Assembly (NCBI GenBank): GCA_965237595.1
Contig: CBDEFY010000001.1
Coordinates: forward strand, 186,001-250,000
Direction: 5' to 3'
DNA length: 64,000 bases
Origin: UBA9611 sp965237595
Lineage (GTDB): Bacteria > Chloroflexota > Dehalococcoidia > Lucifugimonadales > UBA3495
A model generated the notes under the pieces. The model did not search any database and was not told where the DNA came from. It saw only the letters and a program-made list of their open reading frames with translations. Positions 1 through 8,286 of the stretch are shown one piece after another. Numbering within the stretch: position 1 is the first letter of the stretch; the number at the start of each line of letters is the position of its first letter. Both the position numbers and the translations under genes were made by a program.

Positions 1-2
1 CC

Positions 3-1979
3 CGTGACGTGGTCCGCTTCGCCGGCCAAAAAGTCGTGGCTGTGGCTGCCGAAGACGACGACATCGCGGAAGAAGCCCTGAACCTCATCGAGATAGATTA
101 CCAGGAACTGGACCCCATACTCGACCTGACGGATGCCACAAAGCCCGGTGCGCCGGTTCTTCATCCCGAGTTCAGCGGTTACGCAGGCATACCTGACGGC
201 CCTCAAGAGCACCCCAACATCGCGGGCCACGGCTCCTGGAAGCAGGGCGATGTCGAACAGGGCTTTGCCGACGCCGATTACGTATTTGAGCACACCTTCC
301 GGACCAACCACCAACATCAGGCCTATATCGAACCCCATGCCTCGGTGGTCTTTCTGGACAACGGAGGCCGGGTCCAGACCTGGGTTAACAGCAAGATGCC
401 CTTCCAGGTGCGCCAGCAATTGTCGGAGGGCATCGACCTACCCACCGAAGACATACGGGTTAACCCCACTACCATCGGTGGCGACTTCGGTGGCAAGGGC
501 AGTTTCATGGACAGCCACCTGGGTTTCTGGCTATCCAAAACCACCGGCCGTCCCGTGCGCATGGTCATGACCTACATCGAAGAACTAATGGCGGGCAATC
601 CCCGGCACCCGGCGGTGATGTCCATCAAGACCGGAGTGAAGAAAGACGGGACAATCACGGCCCGCCAAGCCCATCTGGTGTACGACAGCGGCGGATACGC
701 GGCCTTCAAACCCCAGAGGGGTGTGACCTATGGCTCACGCTGCCTGGGGCCCTACAAGATACCCCACGGACAGATTGACTCGTATGTGGTCTACACCAAC
801 CAGGTGCCCTGTGGCAGCATGCGGGCACCCGGAGATCCCCAGTCCATCTTCGCGGCCGAGGCCCAGATCGACCTGATTGCCCGGGAACTGGGCATGGACC
901 CAATCGAGTTCCGCAAGAAGAACCTGGTGCAGGACGGCGACGCGTCACCCCTGGGCCACCATTGGAAGAACATCATGGGTCTTAGGACCTTGGACGCCGC
1001 CATGAAAGAGGCGGGATACCAAGACGCCAAGCCTCAAAAGCGCGGCAAACTCACCGGGCGCGGCATGGCCATCAGTGAGAGACACGTGGGGGCCGGAAGC
1101 TCAACCGCCAAGGTGTCGGTGGACGCCGATGGTACGGTCACCCTCTACACCGCCCTGCCCGACACCGGCTCCGGCTTCTACACAGTGCTCCGGCAGATAC
1201 TGGGCCAGGAGTTGGGTGTGGCCTACGACGAGATCAAACTGGAAACTTGGAGCACCGACGACGTGGCCTTCGAGACCGGCGTGGGCGGCAGCCGCGTCAC
1301 CCATGTCGCCGGACAAGCCGTATACCGGGCAACCCAGGAACTGCGTCAGAAGATGGTGACCATGGCCGCCGACCTGTTCGGCTGGCCTGAAGACCAGACC
1401 GCGTTCTCCCAGGGCCAGGTGACCGCGCCCGGCCAAACTCCGGTGAGCCTGGGCGACTTGGTCTCCCGTTCTGGCGGCGTGATGGAGGCTGAAAACACCT
1501 ATGACTCTGATCGGGACGAAGACATCACTGTGTTCTGCGTCCAGATCGCCGAGGTGGACGTGGACGTTGAGACGGGGCAGGTGCAACTGACCAAGTTCAC
1601 CTCCGCCCACGACGTGGGGACCATCCTGAACCCTCTGGGACACCAGGGCCAGGTGGACGGCGCGGTGATGCAGGGTATCGGTTACGCCCTAACCGAGGAA
1701 TTGCAATACGACGAAGGCCATGTAACCACCCTTTCCATGGGCGAGTACAAGATTCCGGCGATGCCCGACATGCCGGAGCTCCGGACCGTGCTGGTGGAGA
1801 GCGAAAGCGGCGGGCCGACACCCTACGGCGGCAAGGCGATCGGCGAGCAGGGAATCAGTTCCGTGGCCCCGGCCATCGTCAACGCCATCCTGGACGCCAC
1901 CGGTGTCAGCATGACGGAGATTCCAGTTACTTCTGAGAAACTGTTCCGGGCCATGGAAGCAGCACACCGTAACGTCTGA
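3..1979 (+). CDS. Xanthine dehydrogenase family, molybdopterin-binding (large) subunit, 5' partial
   Basis: The catalytic subunit of a xanthine dehydrogenase/CO dehydrogenase-type molybdenum hydroxylase; substrate unknown. The open frame runs in from the window edge, so the N-terminal ~100 residues are missing; the visible part starts in the hammerhead domain (VRFAGQKVVAVAAE). About 657 residues remain of a usual 750-780. Visible motifs are GGDFGGKG (molybdopterin-contacting loop), a GSMRAPGDPQ segment where XDHs have the FRG-type loop, GGSRVTHVAGQA, and the C-terminal AIGEQG region carrying the conserved active-site Glu. The AYRCSFR loop of true CO dehydrogenase is absent, so a general hydroxylase is more likely. 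FeS and FAD subunits are not visible downstream and would have to lie upstream. Confidence 0.9.
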   Translation, partial: RDVVRFAGQKVVAVAAEDDDIAEEALNLIEIDYQELDPILDLTDATKPGAPVLHPEFSGYAGIPDGPQEHPNIAGHGSWKQGDVEQGFADADYVFEHTFRTNHQHQAYIEPHASVVFLDNGGRVQTWVNSKMPFQVRQQLSEGIDLPTEDIRVNPTTIGGDFGGKGSFMDSHLGFWLSKTTGRPVRMVMTYIEELMAGNPRHPAVMSIKTGVKKDGTITARQAHLVYDSGGYAAFKPQRGVTYGSRCLGPYKIPHGQIDSYVVYTNQVPCGSMRAPGDPQSIFAAEAQIDLIARELGMDPIEFRKKNLVQDGDASPLGHHWKNIMGLRTLDAAMKEAGYQDAKPQKRGKLTGRGMAISERHVGAGSSTAKVSVDADGTVTLYTALPDTGSGFYTVLRQILGQELGVAYDEIKLETWSTDDVAFETGVGGSRVTHVAGQAVYRATQELRQKMVTMAADLFGWPEDQTAFSQGQVTAPGQTPVSLGDLVSRSGGVMEAENTYDSDRDEDITVFCVQIAEVDVDVETGQVQLTKFTSAHDVGTILNPLGHQGQVDGAVMQGIGYALTEELQYDEGHVTTLSMGEYKIPAMPDMPELRTVLVESESGGPTPYGGKAIGEQGISSVAPAIVNAILDATGVSMTEIPVTSEKLFRAMEAAHRNV

Positions 1980-2045
1980 CCCGTGTTGTATAATTTCCGT
2001 TAATAGCCAACAGACACAAGCTAATAGTGACGAAGGAGCACAACC

Positions 2046-2525
2046 ATGCCTAAGATTGAATTGCTGGGACACGTTGGGATCTACGCCGAGGACCTGATGA
2101 AGCAGCGGGACTTTTACACCCGCGTCCTGGGCCCCCAGATCGCGGATGAGGACTTGGAAGAGCGGGGAATGACCTTCCTCAGCGCCGATCCGGACCGGGA
2201 GCACCACGAGTTCGTGCTGATGAAGGGCCGCGTCTCCATCGACGGCGACAAGGTGATTCAGCAAACCTCCTTCATCGTTCCCAACCTGGACGACCTGAAG
2301 GAATTCCACGCGCGACTCCAGGATGAAGGTGTCCAGATCGACCGGATCGTCAGCCACGGCATAGCCTTTGGCATGTACTTCTTCGACCCCGAGGGCAACC
2401 ACATCGAGCTGTACGTAAAAACCCCCTACAAAGTACCCCAGCCGCTGGGAGACCCCATCGACATCACCGCGCCCAACGAAGAACTCGAAGAAATTGCCAG
2501 GGCGCGCATCCCAGCCGCCAACTAG
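2046..2525 (+). CDS. VOC (glyoxalase/dioxygenase-fold) family protein
   Basis: A 159-residue protein with the vicinal oxygen chelate fold. It opens with LLGHVGIYAEDL and a DFYTRVLG helix and has HHEFVLM (putative metal His) and a C-terminal DPEGNHIELY strand carrying the usual metal Glu. The ATG follows a good Shine-Dalgarno AAGGAG (about 2033-2038). It lies 66 bp after the molybdenum hydroxylase, so co-transcription is possible. The resemblance is to extradiol dioxygenase-type VOC proteins, but the substrate cannot be assigned from sequence. Confidence 0.85.
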   Translation: MPKIELLGHVGIYAEDLMKQRDFYTRVLGPQIADEDLEERGMTFLSADPDREHHEFVLMKGRVSIDGDKVIQQTSFIVPNLDDLKEFHARLQDEGVQIDRIVSHGIAFGMYFFDPEGNHIELYVKTPYKVPQPLGDPIDITAPNEELEEIARARIPAAN

Positions 2526-2574
2526 TCTCTCCTCTAGGCGAAACTGGCTGGCGAAAATCGCCCCCACTCTTACT

Positions 2575-2640
2575 CTCCCCCTTGCCAGGGGGAAGGCTAG
2601 GTCCCGATACCATCGGGAGGGGGACGTCGGAGATGGGGGT
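2575..2640. repeat. Palindrome-rich interspersed repeat (CCCCCTT type)
   Basis: Non-coding stretch with two hairpins: CCCCC-TTGCCA-GGGGG at 2577-2592 and the perfect arms TCCCGAT/ATCGGGA at 2602-2618. A similar CCCCCTTTGGAAAAGGGGG sequence occurs in frame inside the kinase gene near 56230. This looks like a REP-type dispersed element. Confidence 0.5.
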
Positions 2641-2662
2641 AGACACCAAGCTGTCCCGGTGG

Positions 2663-2720
2663 AAGGCCGAAAGGCGCGCCGCTTTCGTAGAAAACAGCGA
2701 GCCTGCCTCTCGGCCTTTTT
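2663..2720 (+). terminator. Possible rho-independent terminator after the VOC gene
   Basis: Arms AAGGCCGA (2663-2670) and TCGGCCTT (2710-2717) are complementary and run straight into TTTTT. The loop of about 39 nt is long but holds a further AGGC/GCCT pairing. It lies downstream of the VOC gene and upstream of the MFS gene. Confidence 0.4.
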
Positions 2721-2809
2721 GTATAGAATAGACCGGGCCTGATCAACCAGAAGATTATGAACAGCCATTGGTCAAAGCAACCCGGCCATTGCCGCGGAGT
2801 GCAGCCGCT

Positions 2810-4078
2810 ATGAGCGGCGGCGAAGCGAGCCGGTACGCCGACCTTCCCCGCAGCTACCACATCTTCAAGTGGCGGGTCCTGCTGGCCTTCGCCGGCTTCT
2901 ACCTGTTCCTCTATTTGGGCCGTTTCAACTTCTGGCCTGTGGCACCCTTGGTCAAAGACGACCTGGGGCTCAGCCACTTTGAGATTGGCCTGGTAAATGC
3001 GCTGCTCCTATGGGGCTTCGGCCTTGGAGACTTGGTCCATGGCCGGCTCAGCGAGGCCTATGGCCTGCGCCTGTGGATATTGATTGGCGCCATCCTCACC
3101 ACCGTTCTCAACTGGGTCACCAGCTTCGCCACTTCGGCCGTCACCATGGCCATACCTTGGGGCATCGCCGGCTTCGTGAATGCCGCCTGTTGGGCCCCCG
3201 GCATCAGCATGGTTTCCCAATGGTGGCCCCGGCAGAACCGCGGCATGGCCATGGGCATCGTGGGCACCGCCGCCGGGGGAGCAATGGTGATGATGTGGTG
3301 GATCTCCGGCTACGTAGGCGCCGAGTGGGGCTGGCGGGCATCCTTCCGTTATCCCCCGTTGATAATCGCCGTGCTGGGCATCGCCTTCTACTTCATCGTC
3401 CGGGACCGGCCCTCCGACGTCAACCTGCCAGAGTACGTGGAAGAAGACGAAGTCTCGGCCATTCCTGAATCCCTGGACCCTCGGCGTCTCAAGGGCTTTG
3501 GCCCCTACAAAGAGCTGCTGACCAACCCCAGTTTCTTGCTGGCCAGCCACGTGAAAGGGTTGGAGAACGTGGTCCGCTACGGCCTCACCACCTGGGTGCC
3601 CATCTACTACTTCGAAGAGGGAGGGTTGTCCATCGAGTCCACCGTGTTGCTCACGATTTTGCTGCCCCTGGGCTACCTGATTGCCCCTCCGCTATCCGGG
3701 ATAATCTCGGACCGGTACTTGGGCAGCCGCCGCCAGCCCATGGTCATCTTCTCCTGTGCTGTCAGCGCTGTGGTCCTGGTGGGCATCGCTCTGGCGCCAC
3801 CGGTCAACGTGACGCTGGGGGCGGTGTTGCTGCTGGTCGGCGGACTGTCCATGGGTATGTCTCCCATGTCCACCGTGGCCGTGGATATCGCCGGACGCCA
3901 CATGTCAGGCACGTCTTCGGGCCTGTTGGACGCCCATGGTTACGCCTACGCCGGAGCCCAGGCCCTCATCTTCGCCGTAGTGCTGGACATGGCCGGCAGC
4001 CCCTGGCCCATTGTGTTCGTGGCCATGGCGGCCACCAGGATAATCTCAGGAATCATGATTTCCGCTGTCAAGGTCTAA
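2810..4078 (+). CDS. MFS transporter, OPA (GlpT-like) type
   Basis: A 12-helix major facilitator superfamily permease of about 422 residues; substrate unknown. The first helix ends in YLGRFNFWPVAP, resembling the RxN motif in the first helix of organophosphate:phosphate antiporters, and is followed by a short loop, a second helix and a conserved cytoplasmic loop (GRLSEAYGLR). A charged central loop of about 50 residues (near residues 195-245) separates the two six-helix halves. The frame opens at a TTG at 2768, but ATG 2810 is preferred because the extra 14 residues look non-conserved; neither has a strong Shine-Dalgarno. It stands alone, before a regulated promoter for the metal locus. Confidence 0.85.
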   Translation: MSGGEASRYADLPRSYHIFKWRVLLAFAGFYLFLYLGRFNFWPVAPLVKDDLGLSHFEIGLVNALLLWGFGLGDLVHGRLSEAYGLRLWILIGAILTTVLNWVTSFATSAVTMAIPWGIAGFVNAACWAPGISMVSQWWPRQNRGMAMGIVGTAAGGAMVMMWWISGYVGAEWGWRASFRYPPLIIAVLGIAFYFIVRDRPSDVNLPEYVEEDEVSAIPESLDPRRLKGFGPYKELLTNPSFLLASHVKGLENVVRYGLTTWVPIYYFEEGGLSIESTVLLTILLPLGYLIAPPLSGIISDRYLGSRRQPMVIFSCAVSAVVLVGIALAPPVNVTLGAVLLLVGGLSMGMSPMSTVAVDIAGRHMSGTSSGLLDAHGYAYAGAQALIFAVVLDMAGSPWPIVFVAMAATRIISGIMISAVKV

Positions 4079-4129
4079 CGCCGGTCTTAAGCCTCACAGG
4101 GGTCTGCTCTTGACGCCCTTCGGTCCAGG

Positions 4130-4182
4130 TTGACATCCCATCCCTTGATGCTAGAATTAGTAATCGCAACCACTTGCAATAA
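4130..4182 (+). promoter_or_regulatory. Sigma-70 promoter with candidate Fur/Zur operator
   Basis: TTGACA (4130-4135), a 16-bp spacer and TAGAAT (4152-4157) form a good promoter for the Fur-family gene at 4235. An imperfect palindrome directly downstream, TAATCGCAA-CCAC-TTGCAATAA (4161-4182; 7 of 9 arm bases pair), covers the expected start site. A related half-site, AATCGCA, follows near 4189. Autoregulation by the adjacent Fur protein is inferred. Confidence 0.6.
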
Positions 4183-4234
4183 CATCCAATCGCAGAATTA
4201 CTCGCCCAGTTTTGAAAACCCAGGGTAGGCAGCA

Positions 4235-4684
4235 ATGATTAAGCACGAAAAGGCCATCGAGACCCTGCGTCTCAAGGGCCACCGTCTCACCCCTCAACGG
4301 CTGATAGTGCTGTCCATTATCGCCTCGGGCGTCGGCCACATGGGCGTCGACGAGGTCTACCAGGCCGCCAAAAAAGCCTACCCATACATGGACATCGCCA
4401 CCGTCTACCGCACTCTGCACCTGTTCAAAGAATTGGGCGTCGTGACCGAGGTGGCAATCGGCGACCGGCTGCGTTTTGAGCTAACCGACCCCGACGGGCA
4501 TCACCACCACATGGTGTGCCGGGCCTGCAACGGCGCCTTCAACCTCAGCCCCCATTACCTTGCGGAGTTCCGCGACACCCTGAACAAGGAATTCGGTTTT
4601 GAACCGGACCTGGAGCATTTTGCCGTCAGCGGCGTATGCGCCCAATGCCAGGAAGCCGATAAAGATAAAGAGATTCAGAACTAG
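4235..4684 (+). CDS. Fur family transcriptional regulator (Zur-like)
   Basis: A 149-residue Fur-family metalloregulator. The N-terminal winged helix shows GHRLTPQRLIVL and the recognition helix DIATVYRTLHLFKELG. The dimerisation domain has the metal-site run DPDGHHHHMVC, and two Cys pairs, CRAC and CAQC, form the structural zinc site. The gene directly precedes a ZnuABC-type transporter, so a zinc- (or manganese-) responsive repressor of that operon is most likely; true Fe-Fur cannot be excluded. The start ATG 4235 has only a weak Shine-Dalgarno. A second paralogue is at 36334-36777. Confidence 0.92.
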   Translation: MIKHEKAIETLRLKGHRLTPQRLIVLSIIASGVGHMGVDEVYQAAKKAYPYMDIATVYRTLHLFKELGVVTEVAIGDRLRFELTDPDGHHHHMVCRACNGAFNLSPHYLAEFRDTLNKEFGFEPDLEHFAVSGVCAQCQEADKDKEIQN

Positions 4685-4701
4685 ATGGAGCCCTTGCTAC
4701 C

Positions 4702-4816
4702 CGGCTTGCCTCAAACCTGTCATTCTGAGGAGCGCCGTAGGCCGACGAAGAATCTCGTTTCAACTGGGAATGACGGCGCAGGGAGAACGAGACCCCTCGC
4801 TACGCCCGGGGTGACA
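4702..4816 (+). repeat. Interspersed repeat, family B copy 1 (CTGTCATTCTGAG type)
   Basis: An approximately 115-bp element with the core GGCTTGCCTCAAA then CTGTCATTCTGAG, an internal GAAGAATCTCG, and an end GACCCCTCGCTACGCC followed by GGGGTGACA. Related copies lie at 48050-48139 (reverse) and 53412-53504. It occupies the gap between the Fur gene and the metal-binding lipoprotein and is read through by the latter's open frame. Confidence 0.7.
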
Positions 4817-4825
4817 AGGGGAGGC

Positions 4826-5908
4826 GTGCATGGCGCCCCGATAGAATCGGGGCCACGGGCCAGGATTATTACTGTTGATGCAAAGCACATTTTTCGCCTC
4901 CCTGGACTATGGGCACTCGTGCTTGTGGCACTGATCATCAGCGCCTGCGGAGGCGGGACGACGAACGAACCTCAGCACCTATTACTGGAGCACGAATTGT
5001 TAAAGGTGGTGACCACCGTGTCGCCCATCACCAGCATCGTTGAGAATATCGGAGGTTCGCGGATCGAACTGGAGGGCGTGGTCCCCGAGGGCGTAAACTC
5101 CCACACCTTTGAGCCGACCCCCTCAATGGCCAAACTCATGGCCCAAGCAGACCTCATCATCATGAACGGCCTTTTTCTGGAGGAACCGACCCTGGCTTTG
5201 GCCGAGTCTAACAAGCAAGACGAAGCCGTGATTCTGTCCCTGGGCGACCAGGCCATCTCCCGGGAAGACTGGCAGTTTGACTTCACCTTCCCAGAGACCG
5301 CAGGCCACCCCAATCCCCATCTCTGGCCGGACCCGAACCTGGGACTGCGCTATGCTGAGTTGGTCCACGACCAGTTGGCCGCACTGGACCCGGACAACGC
5401 CGGTTATTACGGAGAGAATCTGGAGCGGTTCCGCAGCAGAGTCACACAGATGGACCAGGCCATCAGGGCTGCGGTGAGGACGGTCCCGGAACAGAACCGC
5501 AAGCTGCTGACCTACCATGACTCCTGGGCCTATTTCGCCAAGCAGTACGGTATGGAGGTCATCGGCGCGGTCCAGCCCTCGAATTTCTCCCAGCCTTCCG
5601 TGAGGGAGGTTGCCAGCCTGATTGACCAGGTAAAAGCTCTGGGCCTGCCGGCCGTGTTCGGTTCAGAAGTGTTCCCCAGTGATGTCCTGGAGGCAATCGC
5701 CGACGAGGCCAATGCTAGATTCATCGATGATCTGGCCGATGACGACCTGCCGGGTAAGCCGGGCGACCCGGAGCATTCCTACCTGGGGTTGCTGCGCCAG
5801 AATCTGGAAGTAATGATCCCGGCCTTGGGCGGGGATGCCAGCGCAGTGGCCGGCCTGGATACCTCCAACACGTTCGACGGGGCCAGCGGGGCCATTTACC
5901 CACAATAG
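4826..5908 (+). CDS. Metal ABC transporter substrate-binding lipoprotein (ZnuA/cluster A-I)
   Basis: Extracytoplasmic solute receptor for zinc or manganese. After a hydrophobic segment comes the lipobox IISAC, then a short linker and the ZnuA fold. Candidate metal ligands are the His in NSHTFEPTP, the His in NPHLWPDP, the His in TYHDSWAYFAKQYG and an acidic residue in FGSEVFPSD. The long His loop of typical ZnuA is missing, which leans towards a Mn/Zn receptor. The start is uncertain: the frame opens at 4685, but its first ~50 codons are repeat B. A GTG at 4826 or a non-ATG start nearer the signal peptide (about 4864) is more plausible. Neighbours are fur, znuC and znuB. Confidence 0.85.
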   Translation: MHGAPIESGPRARIITVDAKHIFRLPGLWALVLVALIISACGGGTTNEPQHLLLEHELLKVVTTVSPITSIVENIGGSRIELEGVVPEGVNSHTFEPTPSMAKLMAQADLIIMNGLFLEEPTLALAESNKQDEAVILSLGDQAISREDWQFDFTFPETAGHPNPHLWPDPNLGLRYAELVHDQLAALDPDNAGYYGENLERFRSRVTQMDQAIRAAVRTVPEQNRKLLTYHDSWAYFAKQYGMEVIGAVQPSNFSQPSVREVASLIDQVKALGLPAVFGSEVFPSDVLEAIADEANARFIDDLADDDLPGKPGDPEHSYLGLLRQNLEVMIPALGGDASAVAGLDTSNTFDGASGAIYPQ

Positions 5909-5942
5909 GGGGCCATCCTCCCCGCAATAGAGGGAAAAGCGC

Positions 5943-6345
5943 ATGTACCTGCATCCACGGTTATTGGCCCTGGCAAATGACGTCAGGTGGCGGATGATTT
6001 TGGCGGCCATCGTCGGCATGCTGGCCGTCGGCGTAGGCATCGCCCGGTTGGCCGTCGCTGCGGTGATTATCGTCAAGATCATCGTTGATGGGGTGGAGTT
6101 CTCAACCTTGACCTGGACCTTGGCGGCCATGGCCGGTCTGATTGTGCTGCGGAGCGGGATGCAATACCTTCAGGAGGTCATCAGCCATCACACCGCGAGT
6201 ATCGTCAAGGTGGAGCTGCGCGCACGGCCAGGCGGAGCAGGGCCGGCAGCATGACGGTCAACATGAAAACCACACGGACCACTCACACCGCCGGCGGGAG
6301 CCGATGCCCGGCATGCCGGACGAGGACCCGCACCATCACCATTAA
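5943..6345 (+). pseudogene. ABC exporter (CydD-like) N-terminal remnant joined to a His-rich tail
   Basis: The first ~95 codons (ATG 5943) resemble the start of an ABC exporter membrane domain: MYLHPRLLALANDVRWRM, two hydrophobic helices, then SHHTASIVKVELR, where full-length proteins continue for about 500 more residues. That frame stops at 6254. In another frame, from about 6225 to the TAA at 6343-6345, lies a His-rich tail (HDGQHENHTDHSH and DPHHHH). The simplest reading is a deletion that fused an exporter 5' end to the 3' end of a His-rich gene, leaving a non-functional scar inside the zinc operon. Whether either part is translated is unknown. Confidence 0.6.
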
Positions 6346-6410
6346 CCAAAGACAATCATCCAAACGGGCGGACCCACGCGTCCGCTGAAAGAAGACCATA
6401 AAGGAATACC

Positions 6411-7376
6411 ATGCTACATCCCCTGCCACACCAACGAGGGCCCGGAGAGCCCATCGTCGAGATAAACGGCGTTACGTGCGGCTACGAAAAACAGAGGGTT
6501 CTTGTCGACGTTAGCCTCCGCATCATGCCTGGCGACTTCGTGGGACTGCTGGGCCCCAGCGGCTCCGGCAAGACCACCCTTCTGCGCGCCGTCTTGGGGG
6601 CAGTTGACCTCTATGAAGGCGAGGTCTTGGTCAACGGCGTCGCCACCTCCAGAAAACGGCCCCGGGTTGGCTACGTTCCCCAATTGGAGACCATCGACTG
6701 GAACTTCCCCGTCACCGTCCGGGAAGTAGTGATGATGGGGCGTACCATGGAGAACCGGCTCTTCCCTTGGTACCGCAAAGAGGAGAAGGAACTGGCTGGC
6801 GAGATGATGGCCCGGTTGGGCATCCTAGACCTGGCGGAACGGCACATAAGGGAGCTTTCCGGCGGCCAGCAACAGCGGGTCTTCCTGGCCCGCGCCCTGG
6901 TCAGCAGCCCGGAACTATTGTTGTTGGACGAGCCGACGTCGGGAGTGGACATCAAGACCAGGGACGACGTGATGCACCTGCTCCACGACCTCAACCATCA
7001 GGGCGTCACCATCATCATCACCACCCATGAGATAAACGCCGTGGCCGTGCACCTGCCCTGGGTTGTGTGCCTGGCGGGACGGGTCTTGGCCGAGGGGCCG
7101 CCGTCGGAGGTGATAACCACCGAGGTCTTGAAGTTGACCTACGGCGCGGACATGCCGGTGATTCACTATGAGGGCATGACCATCGTGGCGGAGAGTCCTC
7201 ATTCTTACGTTAGCAACGGGAAAAATCAGGTGCCTCCAGTCCATGTCCACGAGCCCGGCGGCGATCCCGACGAAGGAGCCAGCCACTCTCATGAGGTTGG
7301 TGGCGATTCGACCGAAGAAGCCACCCATGTCCATGATCCTGACGGCGATTCAAAGGAAGAAGCCGGCCATGTTTGA
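6411..7376 (+). CDS. Metal ABC transporter ATP-binding protein (ZnuC-like) with His/Asp-rich tail
   Basis: Cytoplasmic ATPase of the zinc/manganese importer, 321 residues. Walker A GPSGSGKTT (about residue 47), Q-loop VPQLETIDWNFP typical of ZnuC/MntA proteins, signature LSGGQQQR, Walker B ELLLLDEPTSGVD and the switch His in TTHE are all present. After the ATPase core, from about residue 275, comes a tail with three tandem units built on HVHEPGGDPDEGA, HSHEVGGDSTEEA and HVHDPDGDSKEEA. These H-x-H/acidic units probably bind metal. The gene overlaps the permease by 8 bp, implying translational coupling. Confidence 0.92.
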   Translation: MLHPLPHQRGPGEPIVEINGVTCGYEKQRVLVDVSLRIMPGDFVGLLGPSGSGKTTLLRAVLGAVDLYEGEVLVNGVATSRKRPRVGYVPQLETIDWNFPVTVREVVMMGRTMENRLFPWYRKEEKELAGEMMARLGILDLAERHIRELSGGQQQRVFLARALVSSPELLLLDEPTSGVDIKTRDDVMHLLHDLNHQGVTIIITTHEINAVAVHLPWVVCLAGRVLAEGPPSEVITTEVLKLTYGADMPVIHYEGMTIVAESPHSYVSNGKNQVPPVHVHEPGGDPDEGASHSHEVGGDSTEEATHVHDPDGDSKEEAGHV

Positions 7377-8244
7377 ACCATTTGACTACGAGTTCTTCGT
7401 GCGAGGTCTAATCGCCGCCACCCTGGTAGGCGGACTGTGCGGCATGATTGGCGTGTACATCGTCTTAAAGAGGATGGCCTACATCGGACATGGCCTGTCC
7501 CACGCCATACTTGGCGGGGCGGTGGTCAGTTTCGTCATGTCCATCAACTTCCTGATAGGCGCAACCATCTGGGGTTTCTTCTGCGCCCAGTTGATTACCC
7601 TAACCTCCAAGAAGCAAAAGATAGCAGCCGACGCCGCCATCGGAGTGATAACCACCGCCAGCTTCGCCTTGGGCATCGTGCTCATCAGCCGCTATAAGTC
7701 CTTTACCCGCGACTTCGAAGCCGCCCTATTCGGCAACATTCTTGGGGTAAGCGTAGGAGACCTAATGGCCATAGTCGTCGTCACTTTGGCGACCATGGCC
7801 GTGTTGTTCGTGGCCTACAAGCATTTCTTATTCGCGACCTTCGACGGAGAGGTGGCCCGGTTCTACGGCGTGCCCACCGGCTGGGTGGAGACACTGTTCT
7901 CCCTGGTGCTGGCGGCGACCATCGTGGTCTCAATGCAGGTATTGGGAGTGCTGCTCATCACCGGGGCCACGGTGATACCGCCCATCGCCGCCCGGATGCT
8001 GAGTGACCGCTTCCAGACGGTGCTGCTGCTCTCCACCGGCTTGGGCGCCGCCTGCGGGTTCGTGGGCATCTACCTCAGCTATTTCATCGATGTCTCGTCG
8101 GGGGCCAGCGTAGTCCTGGTTGAGGCTGCGGTGTTCGCCTTGGTCATGGCATACACCAATCTCCGGCCACGGCGCGTGCCCAACCCGCTGCAGGACTCCC
8201 GTCCGGCCACGTTAGGCCAGCCAAATCCGGGGGAGTTGGATTAG
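7369..8244 (+). CDS. Metal ABC transporter permease (ZnuB/MntB family)
   Basis: Inner-membrane permease of the zinc/manganese importer, 291 residues with about eight hydrophobic segments. It begins MFEPFDYEFFVRGLIAATLV, typical of the family, and has the conserved MAYIGHGLSHAILGGA segment and a LLITGATVIPPIAARML helix near residue 200. ATG 7369 is chosen over the upstream frame opening (7243) because it sits inside the znuC stop overlap and has GGAAG just upstream. It completes the first Fur-ZnuA-ZnuC-ZnuB operon. Confidence 0.92.
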   Translation: MFEPFDYEFFVRGLIAATLVGGLCGMIGVYIVLKRMAYIGHGLSHAILGGAVVSFVMSINFLIGATIWGFFCAQLITLTSKKQKIAADAAIGVITTASFALGIVLISRYKSFTRDFEAALFGNILGVSVGDLMAIVVVTLATMAVLFVAYKHFLFATFDGEVARFYGVPTGWVETLFSLVLAATIVVSMQVLGVLLITGATVIPPIAARMLSDRFQTVLLLSTGLGAACGFVGIYLSYFIDVSSGASVVLVEAAVFALVMAYTNLRPRRVPNPLQDSRPATLGQPNPGELD

Positions 8245-8286
8245 CAGATAAGATTAACACCGGGATATACTGATAGGTGATAGTAG

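Noticed and set aside
3..1979. Aerobic CO dehydrogenase large subunit (CoxL form I)
   Set aside because: The AYRCSFR active-site loop is missing; the segment reads GSMRAPGDPQ instead.
1689..2768. A 359-codon minus-strand ORF
   Set aside because: It is antisense to the molybdenum hydroxylase end and the VOC gene, both of which have clear family motifs.
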